Shown piece by piece: positions 33,788 to 42,327 of a stretch of 64,000 nt of DNA; the first letter of the stretch is position 1, and each line of letters starts with the position of its first letter. Position numbers and translations under genes: made by a program. This DNA comes from CAYRTV01 sp964505785. Its GTDB lineage: Bacteria > Acidobacteriota > Aminicenantia > Aminicenantales > Aminicenantaceae. The stretch is taken from assembly GCA_964505785.1 (NCBI GenBank), contig CAZDJZ010000005.1, forward strand, positions 1 to 64,000. The letters are read 5' to 3'. The notes under the pieces were generated by a model. That model did no database searches. It was not told where the DNA came from and worked only from the letters and a program-made list of their open reading frames with translations.

Positions 33788-34684
33788 TCAATGAATCAAT
33801 TTCCTCAGCTTGCCTTCATCCTTACAGGCTTCACATTCAAATTCGAAAGTTGCGTGTTTGATATTATATTTGGTCAGCATCTCCCGAAGGTTGGTTTTGA
33901 CTGCCTCAATTTCTTCGAGCCGCCGCAGTCCGGTTAAAATATGCGCGCTCAAAGCGTTTATATGCGAGCATAAACTCCAAACACGAACATCGTGGATGCT
34001 TTCTACGCCATCCATAGATTCGATCTCGCGAATCACCTGGCCCAAATCAATATCCTTCGGTACATACTCCAATAAAATCCGGGCAGAGTCACGGATTATC
34101 GAGACCGCGGATACGGCGATCACCGCGCCAATCAACAAGCTTAAAACCGGGTCAACAATGGTCTGCCCGGTGAAGTGAATCCAGACCGCGGCTCCAATGA
34201 CAGCCAATGAGAAAATCAAATCCGTCATAACGTGAAGGAACGCACTGCGGATATTGAGGTCATGGCTGCCATGCAGCTTAAACGCAACAATGCCGTTAAC
34301 GGCCAGGCCCAATACCGCTGCTCCCAGCATCGGCAGGGATTTAATCGGGGGAGGTGCAGAAAATCTCTGCCAGGCTTCATAAATAATCCAGATGCTGATT
34401 CCCACGAGCATTAATCCGTTTACAAAGGCCGCGAATATCTCAACCCGGTGATATCCGAACGTCCTTGTGGGTGTGGGCAATTTTCGCGAAAGCCGGATAG
34501 CGGTCAAAGAAATAAAAAGGGCAAATACATCCCGGAGCATATGCCCCGCATCACCCAGCAGGGAAAGAGAACCGGAAATGATTCCCCCGGCGACTTCCAC
34601 TGCAAAAAACATCAGTGTCAGTGCAATGGCAAACTTCAGGGATTTCTCATCGTGATTATCATGGATGTGTTTTTCTTCATGCAT
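33788..34684 (-). CDS. CDF-family cation (zinc) exporter
   Basis: This 298-residue cation diffusion facilitator has a His-rich N-terminus (HEEKHIHDNHDE). Six membrane segments are visible between about 15 and 205. The metal site HxxxD pairs are DAGHMLRD (TM2) and FLHVMTD (TM5), the pattern of zinc/cobalt exporters. A cytoplasmic C-terminal domain (210-290) has DVRVWSLCSHINALSAHIL, typical of the CDF dimerisation domain, and ends CEACKDEG. It exports divalent metal from the cytoplasm by proton antiport. The downstream small acidic ORF may be co-transcribed. No metal-responsive regulator is adjacent. Confidence 0.9.
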   Translation of the reverse strand: MHEEKHIHDNHDEKSLKFAIALTLMFFAVEVAGGIISGSLSLLGDAGHMLRDVFALFISLTAIRLSRKLPTPTRTFGYHRVEIFAAFVNGLMLVGISIWIIYEAWQRFSAPPPIKSLPMLGAAVLGLAVNGIVAFKLHGSHDLNIRSAFLHVMTDLIFSLAVIGAAVWIHFTGQTIVDPVLSLLIGAVIAVSAVSIIRDSARILLEYVPKDIDLGQVIREIESMDGVESIHDVRVWSLCSHINALSAHILTGLRRLEEIEAVKTNLREMLTKYNIKHATFEFECEACKDEGKLRKLIH

Positions 34685-34734
34685 TACTGTTAATCTGCCC
34701 TATCAGTTCGGAAACAGCCTGGCCTATTACTTAG

Positions 34735-34884
34735 CCTGAATTATTCATAAAAAAATTGCGCTGTTTTTGCAAATTTTTTTTACCAGCGATTAACATGATT
34801 TTTATTGAAAGTTCAAATTGAAAGTTTTTCATTTGCACATTTATATTATAACCGCAATTTTTCACCCCTTCAGGCGGGCCGAAT
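34735..34884 (-). mobile_element. MITE-like element, truncated copy
   Basis: Close copy of 30831-30993: CCTGAATTATTCATAAA start, GCGATTAACATGATTTTTATT core, TTCAAATTGAAAG, and an end in GCGGGCCGAAT where REP DNA (GGAGCGAAGCGGCG) takes over. It sits just upstream of the CDF start. The second terminus is absent. Confidence 0.7.
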
Positions 34885-35233
34885 GCCATCGGAGCGAAGC
34901 GGCGAAAGACCCCAAGCTGCTTCCTTTCTCAGAATAGTTGCAAATCGTGAATCGCCCGTGTAAGACGACAAGCCTCTTCACACCGCTTTAATACTTTGAG
35001 TTTACATAAAAATCTCTTTACTCCTGACTCTTTACTGCAAAACAGTTCAAGGTCTTCATGGCCTGCTCTACAGGCCTCAGGATGACATGTGTATTCATTC
35101 TCATCGTTTTCAAGTGTATCATAATCATGGCCAATTCATATGAAAATTGCAAAGGTTAATGTCAAAAATATTGTGAGAAAAATTTCATCCGGCTTGCGTT
35201 TATATTTAATAATCCCTAGAGTGGATATTCGAT
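34885..35233. repeat. REP fragments upstream of helicase gene
   Basis: No gene. REP pieces occur at 34889-34925 and 35050-35090, and a TTTACTC-type segment near 35015-35035. The last 100 bases are AT-rich and should hold the helicase promoter, but no convincing pair is seen. Confidence 0.5.
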
Positions 35234-37540
35234 ATGGACAAAAATGCCAATATTGCAAATTTTATCCGCTCATTAAAAAAGAATCCCAAGTTTTCTGACA
35301 TCATTGCCTATCATCGTTACATCCATCCCATAAAATCAAGCGCAGGCGAAATTATGCTTCCCGCAAAATTAAAGAATCTTCTGCTCGAAAAGGGCATCAC
35401 AAAATTATGGTCCCACCAGGTCGAAGGCATTCAGGCCGTCCGGCGGAAGCAAAACGTCGTCATCATGACCCCGACGGCCAGTGGAAAGACCATGATCTAT
35501 AATCTCCCTGTGATTGAATCCATCTTGAAAGATCCGCAAAGCCGGGCTTTGTATATCTTCCCTCTCAAGGGCCTGGAACAAGACCAGGTAAAGGAACTGA
35601 ATCAGCTTTTTTCTAATCTTAAAATGCAGCCTCCTCCCATAAAACGGGAGCGAAAACCTCTGCAGGCTGCTGAAGTCTATGACGGAGATACCTCCCCATA
35701 CCAGCGCAGAAAAATACGGGACCGGCTGCCTAATGTCATTTTCACAAATCCGGATATGATCCATCTGGCATTTAGCCCTTACCATGCTAAATGGGCGGAG
35801 TTCTTTCGAAATTTAAAATTCATCGTCATCGATGAGATCCACACCTATCACGGTGTTTTCGGCTCAAATACCGCTCATGTGTTCCGCAGGCTGCGGCGCA
35901 TCTGCCGGTTTTACGGCTCTGATCCTGTCTTTATCGCATGTTCCGCCACCATCGCCAATCCTGCTGAATTGGCCAAAAATTTAACCGGCCTTGCATTCAA
36001 ACCGGTGATCAAAAGCGGCGCTCCTCAAGGGGGGAAGCATTTTGTCTTCATTAACCCGGAAAAAAACAGCCCCTACACCCAGGCAACCTGGCTTTTCATA
36101 GAATGCCTAAAAGCAGGATTCAAAACCATTGTGTTTACAAAATCCCGCAAGATCACAGAGCTGATTTATAACTGGACCCGGGAACGGATTCCAGCTTATA
36201 AGCATCTTATTTCTCCTTACCGGTCCGGATTTCTTCCCCGTGAACGCCGGGAGATTGAAAAAAAACTTTTTCAAGGAACCCTGCGCGGAGTGGTATCCAC
36301 AAGTGCCCTTGAACTGGGAATTGATATCGGCGGTTTGGATGCCTGTATTCTGGTGGGTTACCCCGGATCTATTGCCAGCACCTGGCAGCGGTCCGGACGG
36401 GTGGGACGGCGGGGCCGGGATTCCCTGATATTCCTGGTGGCAGCCAACGATGCCCTGGATAAATTTTTCATGCGCCATCCGGAAAAATTTTTTGAAGAAA
36501 GCCATGAGTCCGCTGTTATTGACCCGGAAAATACCCACCTTCTCAAACGCCATCTTCCCTGCGCAGCCGCGGAGTTATATTTAAAATACGATGACAGCGT
36601 TTATGATATACAATCATTAACTCCGGTCCTCGCCGATTTGGTCCGGGAACAAAAATTAAATCCCGGCCGTGATGGAAATATTTGGTTTTCCCGCAATCCG
36701 CGCCCCCATCAGGATGTCAGTATCCGCAGTATCGGAGAGCCCTTCAGTATCCGGTTAAAAAACGGCGATAAAATTGGAGAAGTGGATGCAACCCGGGTCT
36801 ACAAAGAAGCTTTTCCGGGTGCGGTTTATCTCCATCGCGGAGAAACATATAGAGTTATTGATCTCGATATACCTGAAAAAACGGCTTTTGCGCAAAAAAC
36901 AAAAGCCTTTTATTACACACAGCATTTGGGGGATAAGCATACCCGGATTATCAGTGAAGAAAAAGTCAAAAAATTCTCTTCTTATCGATCCTCCTGGGGC
37001 AAACTGTGCATGACCGAACAGACCACCGGGTATGTAAGAAAACGAATAGGCAGCGGAGAACCGATCGGACGTCATCCTTTGCAGCTTCCTCCGGAGGTCT
37101 TTGAAACGGAAGGATTATGGTTTCAAATCGACTCGTCATTGATCGATGAATTGGAAAAACACAGATTTGATCTGGAAGGCAGCCTTCACGGAGCCGAGCA
37201 TGCTGTAATTAAAACAATTTCTTTGTTTGCCATCTGCGAACAAAATGATATCGGCGGTCTCAGTCATCCTCGATTCCCGGAATTTCGCAAACCGGCTATA
37301 TTTGTTTACGACGGCTGTGAAGGAGGCATTGCTTTTACCGAGAGAGCATTCACCAACTTGAAAAACTGGCTGCAGGCTGCCTGTCAAATCATTAAGGAAT
37401 GTCCCTGTGAATCCGGCTGTCCATCCTGCGTTCAGGACCCGATGTGCGGATCTGCGAATGATCCGTTGAATAAAGACGGAGCCTATTTTTTGCTGCGGGG
37501 TTTATTATCTCAAATCTCAAATCTCAAATCTCAAATCTGA
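35234..37540 (+). CDS. DEAD/DEAH-box helicase with DUF1998 domain (MrfA-like)
   Basis: This 768-residue superfamily 2 helicase has Walker A TPTASGKTM (79-87), a DEIH box in VIDEIHTYHG near 197, and CSATIANP motif III. The C-terminal RecA-like domain has TSALELGIDIGGLD and QRSGRVGRRGRD. The DUF1998/MZB end carries four cysteines in CPCESGCPSCVQDPMC near 730. This is the plan of Bacillus MrfA, a DNA repair helicase for crosslinks and adducts. The final residues (LLSQISNLKSQI) are encoded by an ATCTCAA tandem repeat and so are probably not native. The gene appears to be transcribed alone; no strong ribosome binding site precedes the ATG. Confidence 0.9.
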   Translation: MDKNANIANFIRSLKKNPKFSDIIAYHRYIHPIKSSAGEIMLPAKLKNLLLEKGITKLWSHQVEGIQAVRRKQNVVIMTPTASGKTMIYNLPVIESILKDPQSRALYIFPLKGLEQDQVKELNQLFSNLKMQPPPIKRERKPLQAAEVYDGDTSPYQRRKIRDRLPNVIFTNPDMIHLAFSPYHAKWAEFFRNLKFIVIDEIHTYHGVFGSNTAHVFRRLRRICRFYGSDPVFIACSATIANPAELAKNLTGLAFKPVIKSGAPQGGKHFVFINPEKNSPYTQATWLFIECLKAGFKTIVFTKSRKITELIYNWTRERIPAYKHLISPYRSGFLPRERREIEKKLFQGTLRGVVSTSALELGIDIGGLDACILVGYPGSIASTWQRSGRVGRRGRDSLIFLVAANDALDKFFMRHPEKFFEESHESAVIDPENTHLLKRHLPCAAAELYLKYDDSVYDIQSLTPVLADLVREQKLNPGRDGNIWFSRNPRPHQDVSIRSIGEPFSIRLKNGDKIGEVDATRVYKEAFPGAVYLHRGETYRVIDLDIPEKTAFAQKTKAFYYTQHLGDKHTRIISEEKVKKFSSYRSSWGKLCMTEQTTGYVRKRIGSGEPIGRHPLQLPPEVFETEGLWFQIDSSLIDELEKHRFDLEGSLHGAEHAVIKTISLFAICEQNDIGGLSHPRFPEFRKPAIFVYDGCEGGIAFTERAFTNLKNWLQAACQIIKECPCESGCPSCVQDPMCGSANDPLNKDGAYFLLRGLLSQISNLKSQI
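37508..37538. repeat. 7-bp AAATCTC tandem repeat inside gene end
   Basis: Four to five ATCTCAA units encode the last helicase residues and its TGA stop. The same unit occurs at 6515-6530, 27658-27680 and 31050-31070. Confidence 0.8.
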
Positions 37541-37652
37541 AAAGCAGGGCTATCTGCTATCCTGCAATTCCAGCCATACAGAAAAAATTCAGAAAATATG
37601 GACAATTTGGCAGTGTGTTATTCTTTGGTCCCATAAAAACCTAGAATAAATG

Positions 37653-37728
37653 TGGTAGCGCTACGGGGATTCGAACCCCGGTTTGATGGCTGAGAACCAC
37701 CCGTCCTAGTCCCCTAGACGATAGCGCC
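37653..37728 (-). tRNA. tRNA-Glu(CUC)
   Basis: A complete 76-base cloverleaf on the minus strand. The acceptor GGCGCTA pairs with TAGCGCT (G-U at the first pair). The D arm begins GTC and ends GAC. The anticodon stem GGTGG/CCATC encloses TTCTCAG, giving anticodon CUC. The T arm is CGGGG/CCCCG with loop TTCGAAT. The discriminator is A and the CCA end is encoded. Confidence 0.95.
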
Positions 37729-37933
37729 ACCTTGGATCTTGGTTTGATAAAAAATAACAAATAATTATTTTTCTGTCAATAACCAATAAATTTGGTTGCA
37801 CTTTTAAAGGGGTAACGATTCACCTTTACGGGTGACTCTTCCCTGATAAATATCATCTTCTTATCCACCCGAAAAGGCGATTGAATGAAACTCTCCTGCA
37901 TGCGATTATGATTATGGACAAAAAAATGTTCCC

Positions 37934-38002
37934 AAAAAAAGAGGAGGGCCCATCCAAGGCAAAAACGGGTCAAACCCGAGGATTCCTCTCATGGCCCTCC
38001 TC
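37934..38002 (-). ncRNA. Structured element, possible terminator or small RNA
   Basis: GAGGAGGGCC (37941-37950) pairs perfectly with GGCCCTCCTC (37993-38002). Inside are CGGGT/ACCCG around CAA (37966-37978) and GAGG/CCTC around ATT (37978-37988). On the minus strand the outer stem is followed at once by seven T residues, as in intrinsic terminators. No gene on that strand lies upstream, so it may end an unannotated RNA. Confidence 0.4.
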
Positions 38003-38260
38003 CTTTCCTTTATAACCTTCCCTGATTTTCCAAGTATTGATAAATCATAATCGCCGCTCATTCAGCCGTCCGTTCATCAATGTGAAATCCGGGCAGATAC
38101 TCAAAAATCTTCAGTATTCCGAAATAAATGACAGTGCCTCCCGCAATCCCTGGAAAAAAACACATGCGGTTAACAATTTTATTTCATCATATCCCGGTCT
38201 AAAAAAAAAGCCGCACCAAGTAGATTTAAATTTTATTTCCCGTTATCATCAATATGTTAA

Positions 38261-38300
38261 CCTGAATCATTCACGGGCCGGGATTGCCGCAGATGCGAAG
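38261..38300 (+). mobile_element. MITE-like terminal fragment
   Basis: Contains CCTGAATCATTCACGGGCCG then GGATTGCCGCAGATGCGAAG. It matches the second type of terminus of the full element at 60814-61068. The rest of the element is not seen. It lies 58 bases upstream of the lipid kinase gene. Confidence 0.6.
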
Positions 38301-38357
38301 TACAGGGTATGAAGCTGCGGCCTTCACCGCGAACGCCCTGCAGCATCAGGCTGAACA

Positions 38358-39272
38358 ATGAACTATAAAAAAATCGGCGTTCTTATCAACACCCAATCCG
38401 GTTGTTTTTCAACCGGAAAAGTTCAGGTTGAAGATATTCAGGCTGAATTTAAAAAATACAGTCATTTGTTCTCGGATATTCAATATTTCCCCTCCGGAAA
38501 CCAATCTTTAAAATTCCAATTGGATCAATTAAAAAAATACGCTCCTGACCTGGCGGTTGCAGCCGGAGGCGACGGCACAGCGAGTGCTCTGGTTAACTTA
38601 TCTTCCTGCAGAAAGAAACCGATCGCCGTCATTCCCTGCGGCAGTTTCAATCATTTTGCAACCGATGCAGGTGTTCCGCTGGAAATGCCGGATGCAGTTC
38701 ATGCAATTTTTTCCGGAATACAAATGGATTTGGATGCGGCTTCACTTAACGGCCGTCTCTTCATCAATAATTCTTCGATTGGATTATATCCCCATAGTGT
38801 TGAAGTCAGAGAAAAACTCGAAAAAAAATATGGACACAACCGCCTTTTATTCCTGATTATTGCATTTTTAAGGATTTTCACCCGTTTTCCTCTATACAAA
38901 ATCTCCTTAAAAATCAATGGTAAGGATGAACAACACATCACCCCATCTCTTTTTGTCGGCAATAATAAATATGAAGTTGAACTGCTGAAATTTGGATCAA
39001 GGGAGAGCCTTCAGGAAGGAAAGCTTAGCCTGTATTTCTCACAATGCCGCAATCGCTGGCGTTTTCTCAGGAATTCTTTCTTTTTGCTTATCGGAAAATT
39101 GCAGCAGGCGAAAAATTTTGACTTCCTGCTGGTAGATGAGGTGGATTTAGAAACAGCCAAAAAACGGGTCCGGGTTTCTGCTGACGGTGAGATCTATAAA
39201 CTAGAACCTCCGCTGGCTTATAAATCAATTCCTGGAGCAGTCAAGATAATATTACCAAAAAAGAAACCATGA
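38358..39272 (+). CDS. Diacylglycerol kinase family lipid kinase
   Basis: This 304-residue protein has the DAGK catalytic fold: IGVLINTQSG near residue 6, AAGGDGTASALVN (the nucleotide-binding GGDGT, about 73-77), PCGSFNHFATDAGVP near 95 and the C-terminal ISADGE-like VSADGEIYKLEPPLAYK. It probably phosphorylates diacylglycerol or a related lipid at the inner membrane face, feeding phospholipid synthesis. Its stop overlaps the start of the next gene (ATGA), so it is co-translated with a metallophosphoesterase. The substrate (diacylglycerol, ceramide, undecaprenol) cannot be told from sequence. Confidence 0.85.
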   Translation: MNYKKIGVLINTQSGCFSTGKVQVEDIQAEFKKYSHLFSDIQYFPSGNQSLKFQLDQLKKYAPDLAVAAGGDGTASALVNLSSCRKKPIAVIPCGSFNHFATDAGVPLEMPDAVHAIFSGIQMDLDAASLNGRLFINNSSIGLYPHSVEVREKLEKKYGHNRLLFLIIAFLRIFTRFPLYKISLKINGKDEQHITPSLFVGNNKYEVELLKFGSRESLQEGKLSLYFSQCRNRWRFLRNSFFLLIGKLQQAKNFDFLLVDEVDLETAKKRVRVSADGEIYKLEPPLAYKSIPGAVKIILPKKKP

Positions 39273-40087
39273 TCAAGATAGCCCATATTTCAGATATTCA
39301 TTTCGGTGCCGAAGATTCAGTTCTTACAGAAATAATCCTGGAAGATTTAATGGCCGTCGATCCGCGTTTGGTTGCCGTAAGCGGAGATTTGACGCAGCGG
39401 GCAAAGACTAAACAATTCAAGCAGGCAGCGGAATTCCTGGACCGGATCAAAGCTCCTAAAATTGTTATTCCCGGAAATCATGACATCTCGCTTTTTAATA
39501 TTTTCCGCAGATTTATTAAACCCCTAAACCGCTTTTTCAAATTTATTTCAGATGAAGAGTGCCCCGTCTACCAGGATGACAATATTGCCGCTGTAGGCAT
39601 CAATTCCGCCCGGTCTCTTACCTTGAAAAACGGAAGAATCAACCGCGATCAAATTGCTTTAATAAAAAAAAGATTCAGAAAAATCGATCCTGATATAATG
39701 AAAATCATTGTCATTCATCACAATCTTGTCCCCTCACCTGGGAAAAAATCCCAAAGTTTCATCGGCAGGGCCGGACTTTTACTGGACATTATCGGCGATG
39801 TGGAGATCGATTTGATTCTGGCTGGCCATGTTCATACAGCCTACTCGGAGATCATAACTCCCAGCAATTCCCAGTCTTATACTGCTGTCCTGGCTTCTGC
39901 AGGAACTTCCATTTCCGAACGGCGGCGAGGCACCCCCAACAGTTACAACCTCATTCAGATTTCCAGTTCTCAAGAACTGGCTGTCACTATCCGCCAGTTT
40001 AATGGGGATTCTTTTTCCAATTATAAAACCACACGTTTTACCAGAATCAATCATCTCTGGCAGAAAAAATCAGCCGGTTCAATTTAG
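39269..40087 (+). CDS. Calcineurin-like metallophosphoesterase
   Basis: This 272-residue cytoplasmic phosphoesterase has the dinuclear metal motifs in order: ISDIHFG (residues 7-13), SGDLTQ (near 40), PGNHDIS (near 68), VIHHNLVPSP (near 151) and LAGHVHTAYS (near 189). This resembles the CpdA/cyclic-nucleotide or UDP-DAG hydrolase-type group. It overlaps the lipid kinase by 4 bases, and this pair recurs in bacteria, which suggests a lipid-related phosphate ester as substrate. That is inference from context. Confidence 0.85.
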   Translation: MIKIAHISDIHFGAEDSVLTEIILEDLMAVDPRLVAVSGDLTQRAKTKQFKQAAEFLDRIKAPKIVIPGNHDISLFNIFRRFIKPLNRFFKFISDEECPVYQDDNIAAVGINSARSLTLKNGRINRDQIALIKKRFRKIDPDIMKIIVIHHNLVPSPGKKSQSFIGRAGLLLDIIGDVEIDLILAGHVHTAYSEIITPSNSQSYTAVLASAGTSISERRRGTPNSYNLIQISSSQELAVTIRQFNGDSFSNYKTTRFTRINHLWQKKSAGSI

Positions 40088-40109
40088 TCTCATGGATAGT
40101 TCATTCTTC

Positions 40110-40138
40110 TTGATATTTCAGATGGACTCTGTCATGAT
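40110..40138 (+). promoter_or_regulatory. Possible promoter for oligopeptidase gene
   Basis: TTGATA (40110-40115) and CATGAT (40133-40138) are 17 bases apart. The leader would be about 20 bases, just enough to include the AGGAGG site. Confidence 0.35.
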
Positions 40139-40162
40139 AACTTTTGCAAATAGGAGGTCAGC

Positions 40163-42322
40163 ATGAAAAAAAGATTTTCGTCAAAACTAATTCTTTTATT
40201 ATTTTCTATTTATGTTTGTTTCATTTTTCTGTTTTTCCCAGCATGTTCAACAGAAAAGAAGCAGGAACCGGCTCAGGATCTACAACCGCCGGTTGCAAAA
40301 AAAGTTCCTAAAGAATTAACCGCGCATGGAGATACCCGGATCGATAACTATTACTGGCTGAATCAAAGAGATGATCCGGAAGTCCTCGCCTATCTTAAAG
40401 CCGAAAACGAATACAAAGAAGCCATGCTGGCCCATACCGAAGAACTGCAGGAAAAGCTTTACAATGAAATCGTCGGCCGCATCAAACAAACGGATATGTC
40501 GGTTCCGTACAAAGACCAAGACTATTTCCATTACACCCGCTATGAAGAAGGCAGCGAATATCCCATATACTGCCGCAAAAAAGGCAGTTTGGATGCGGAA
40601 GAAGAAATTCTATTAAATGTGGATGAAATGGCCGAAGGCCATGATTTTTTTAATGTATCCGGATATACCACAAGTCCAAATAACAACTTGATCGCTTACG
40701 GAGTCGATACAGTCAGCCGCAGACTGTATACCCTGTACTTCATGGACGTATCCACTAATGAAATTTTACCGGATAAAATTCCCAATACTTCCGGTTCCGC
40801 TGCCTGGGCGGCCGATAACAAGACCGTTTTTTACACCCTTAAAGATCCCACCACTCTGCGTCCTTTTAAAGTTATGAAACATGTTCTAGGCACCGATTAT
40901 ACGGAAGACTATGAAGTTTTTGTAGAAACCGATGAGACTTTTAATACCTATACCTATAAGAGCAAATCCAAGGAATATATTTTCATTGCCTCCGCGCAAA
41001 CATTATCCACAGAATTCCGGTTTCTGAAGGCGGACAATCCAGGCGGTGCTTTCCAGATCATCCAGCCGCGTGAACGCGATCATGAATACAGTGTCGATCA
41101 TTTTCAGGATAAATTTTATATTCTCACCAATTGGGAGGCGAAAAACTTCCGGCTGATGCAGACTCCGGTTAATGCCGCCCGCAAGGAAAACTGGAAGGAA
41201 GTCATCGCTCACCGTCCTGACATTCTGCTGCAGGGATTTGAATTATTTCAAAATAATTTGGTTTTAAACGAGCGCAAAAACGGCTTGACCGAACTGCGTA
41301 TAATCGACTGGACTGATAACTCAGAACACTATTTAGATTTCGGAGAGGACGCCTATTTAGCCTACATTTCCGTTAATCCGGCCTTTGACACCGATCAGCT
41401 GCGTTATGGCTATACGTCTCTCACCACACCAAATTCCATCTATGATTATAACATGGAAACCAGGGAAAAATCCCTGCTGAAACAGGAAGAAGTGGTGGGT
41501 GATTTTAATCCGGATAATTATGTGACTGAGCGGCATTACGCCACAGCCCGCGACGGAGTTAAAGTCCCTATTTCTCTGGTTTACCGGAAAGGCATAGAAA
41601 AGGATGGGGCCAATCCCCTGCTCCTGCACGGTTACGGCTCCTACGGCGCCAGCCGGGAGCCGACTTTTTCATCCAGCCGGCTGAGTCTATTGGACCGGGG
41701 ATTTGTCTATGCCATTCCGCATATACGCGGCGGTTCGGAAATGGGACGGGAATGGTACGAACAGGGCAAGCTTTTACAAAAGAAGAATACCTTTTTTGAC
41801 TTCATTGATTGCGCCGAATATCTCATCGATAATAATTTCACAAATCCGGAAAAATTGTTTGGAATGGGCGGCAGTGCCGGAGGCTTACTGATCGGAGCGG
41901 TAGTCAATTTGCAGCCTGATTTATGGAAGGGAATGATCGCCGCTGTTCCTTGGGTTGATGTCATCACCACCATGATGGACACCAGCATTCCGCTTACAAC
42001 GGGTGAATTCGATGAATGGGGTGATCCCCGTATCAAGGAATATTATGACTACATGCTGTCTTATTCTCCGTATGACAATGTCACAGCTCAGGATTATCCC
42101 GCGATGCTGGTGACCACCGGCTACCATGACTCCCAAGTGCAGTACTTCGAACCCGCAAAATGGGTGGCGAAACTCCGGGCTATGAAAAAAGACAACAATC
42201 CCTTAATCTTCCATATCAATATGGAAGCAGGTCACGGCGGAGTCTCCGGCCGGTTCCGCAGATACCGCGAAACCGCGCTGGAATATGCCTTCATGCTGGA
42301 TTTAGCAGGATTAACCAAATAA
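40163..42322 (+). CDS. Lipoprotein oligopeptidase B (S9A family)
   Basis: This 719-residue serine peptidase of the prolyl oligopeptidase family has an N-terminal hydrophobic segment followed by FPACSTEKK, a lipobox, so it is probably anchored in the outer or inner membrane facing the periplasm. The PreP motif HGDTRIDNYYWLNQRDDPEV and a seven-blade beta-propeller (about 130-440) precede the alpha/beta hydrolase domain. That domain has LLLHGYGSYGAS, the catalytic Ser in MGGSAGGLL near 571, Asp in TGYHDSQVQY near 655 and His in EAGHGG near 691. The end resembles PtrB, which cleaves after Lys/Arg in short peptides. The ribosome binding site AGGAGG is seven bases upstream. Confidence 0.9.
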   Translation: MKKRFSSKLILLLFSIYVCFIFLFFPACSTEKKQEPAQDLQPPVAKKVPKELTAHGDTRIDNYYWLNQRDDPEVLAYLKAENEYKEAMLAHTEELQEKLYNEIVGRIKQTDMSVPYKDQDYFHYTRYEEGSEYPIYCRKKGSLDAEEEILLNVDEMAEGHDFFNVSGYTTSPNNNLIAYGVDTVSRRLYTLYFMDVSTNEILPDKIPNTSGSAAWAADNKTVFYTLKDPTTLRPFKVMKHVLGTDYTEDYEVFVETDETFNTYTYKSKSKEYIFIASAQTLSTEFRFLKADNPGGAFQIIQPRERDHEYSVDHFQDKFYILTNWEAKNFRLMQTPVNAARKENWKEVIAHRPDILLQGFELFQNNLVLNERKNGLTELRIIDWTDNSEHYLDFGEDAYLAYISVNPAFDTDQLRYGYTSLTTPNSIYDYNMETREKSLLKQEEVVGDFNPDNYVTERHYATARDGVKVPISLVYRKGIEKDGANPLLLHGYGSYGASREPTFSSSRLSLLDRGFVYAIPHIRGGSEMGREWYEQGKLLQKKNTFFDFIDCAEYLIDNNFTNPEKLFGMGGSAGGLLIGAVVNLQPDLWKGMIAAVPWVDVITTMMDTSIPLTTGEFDEWGDPRIKEYYDYMLSYSPYDNVTAQDYPAMLVTTGYHDSQVQYFEPAKWVAKLRAMKKDNNPLIFHINMEAGHGGVSGRFRRYRETALEYAFMLDLAGLTK

Positions 42323-42327
42323 CGGCA

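Noticed and set aside
37776..37973. 65-codon minus-strand ORF
   Set aside because: Its start lies within the hairpin element, it has no ribosome binding site, and no family is recognised; kept only as a remote possibility.
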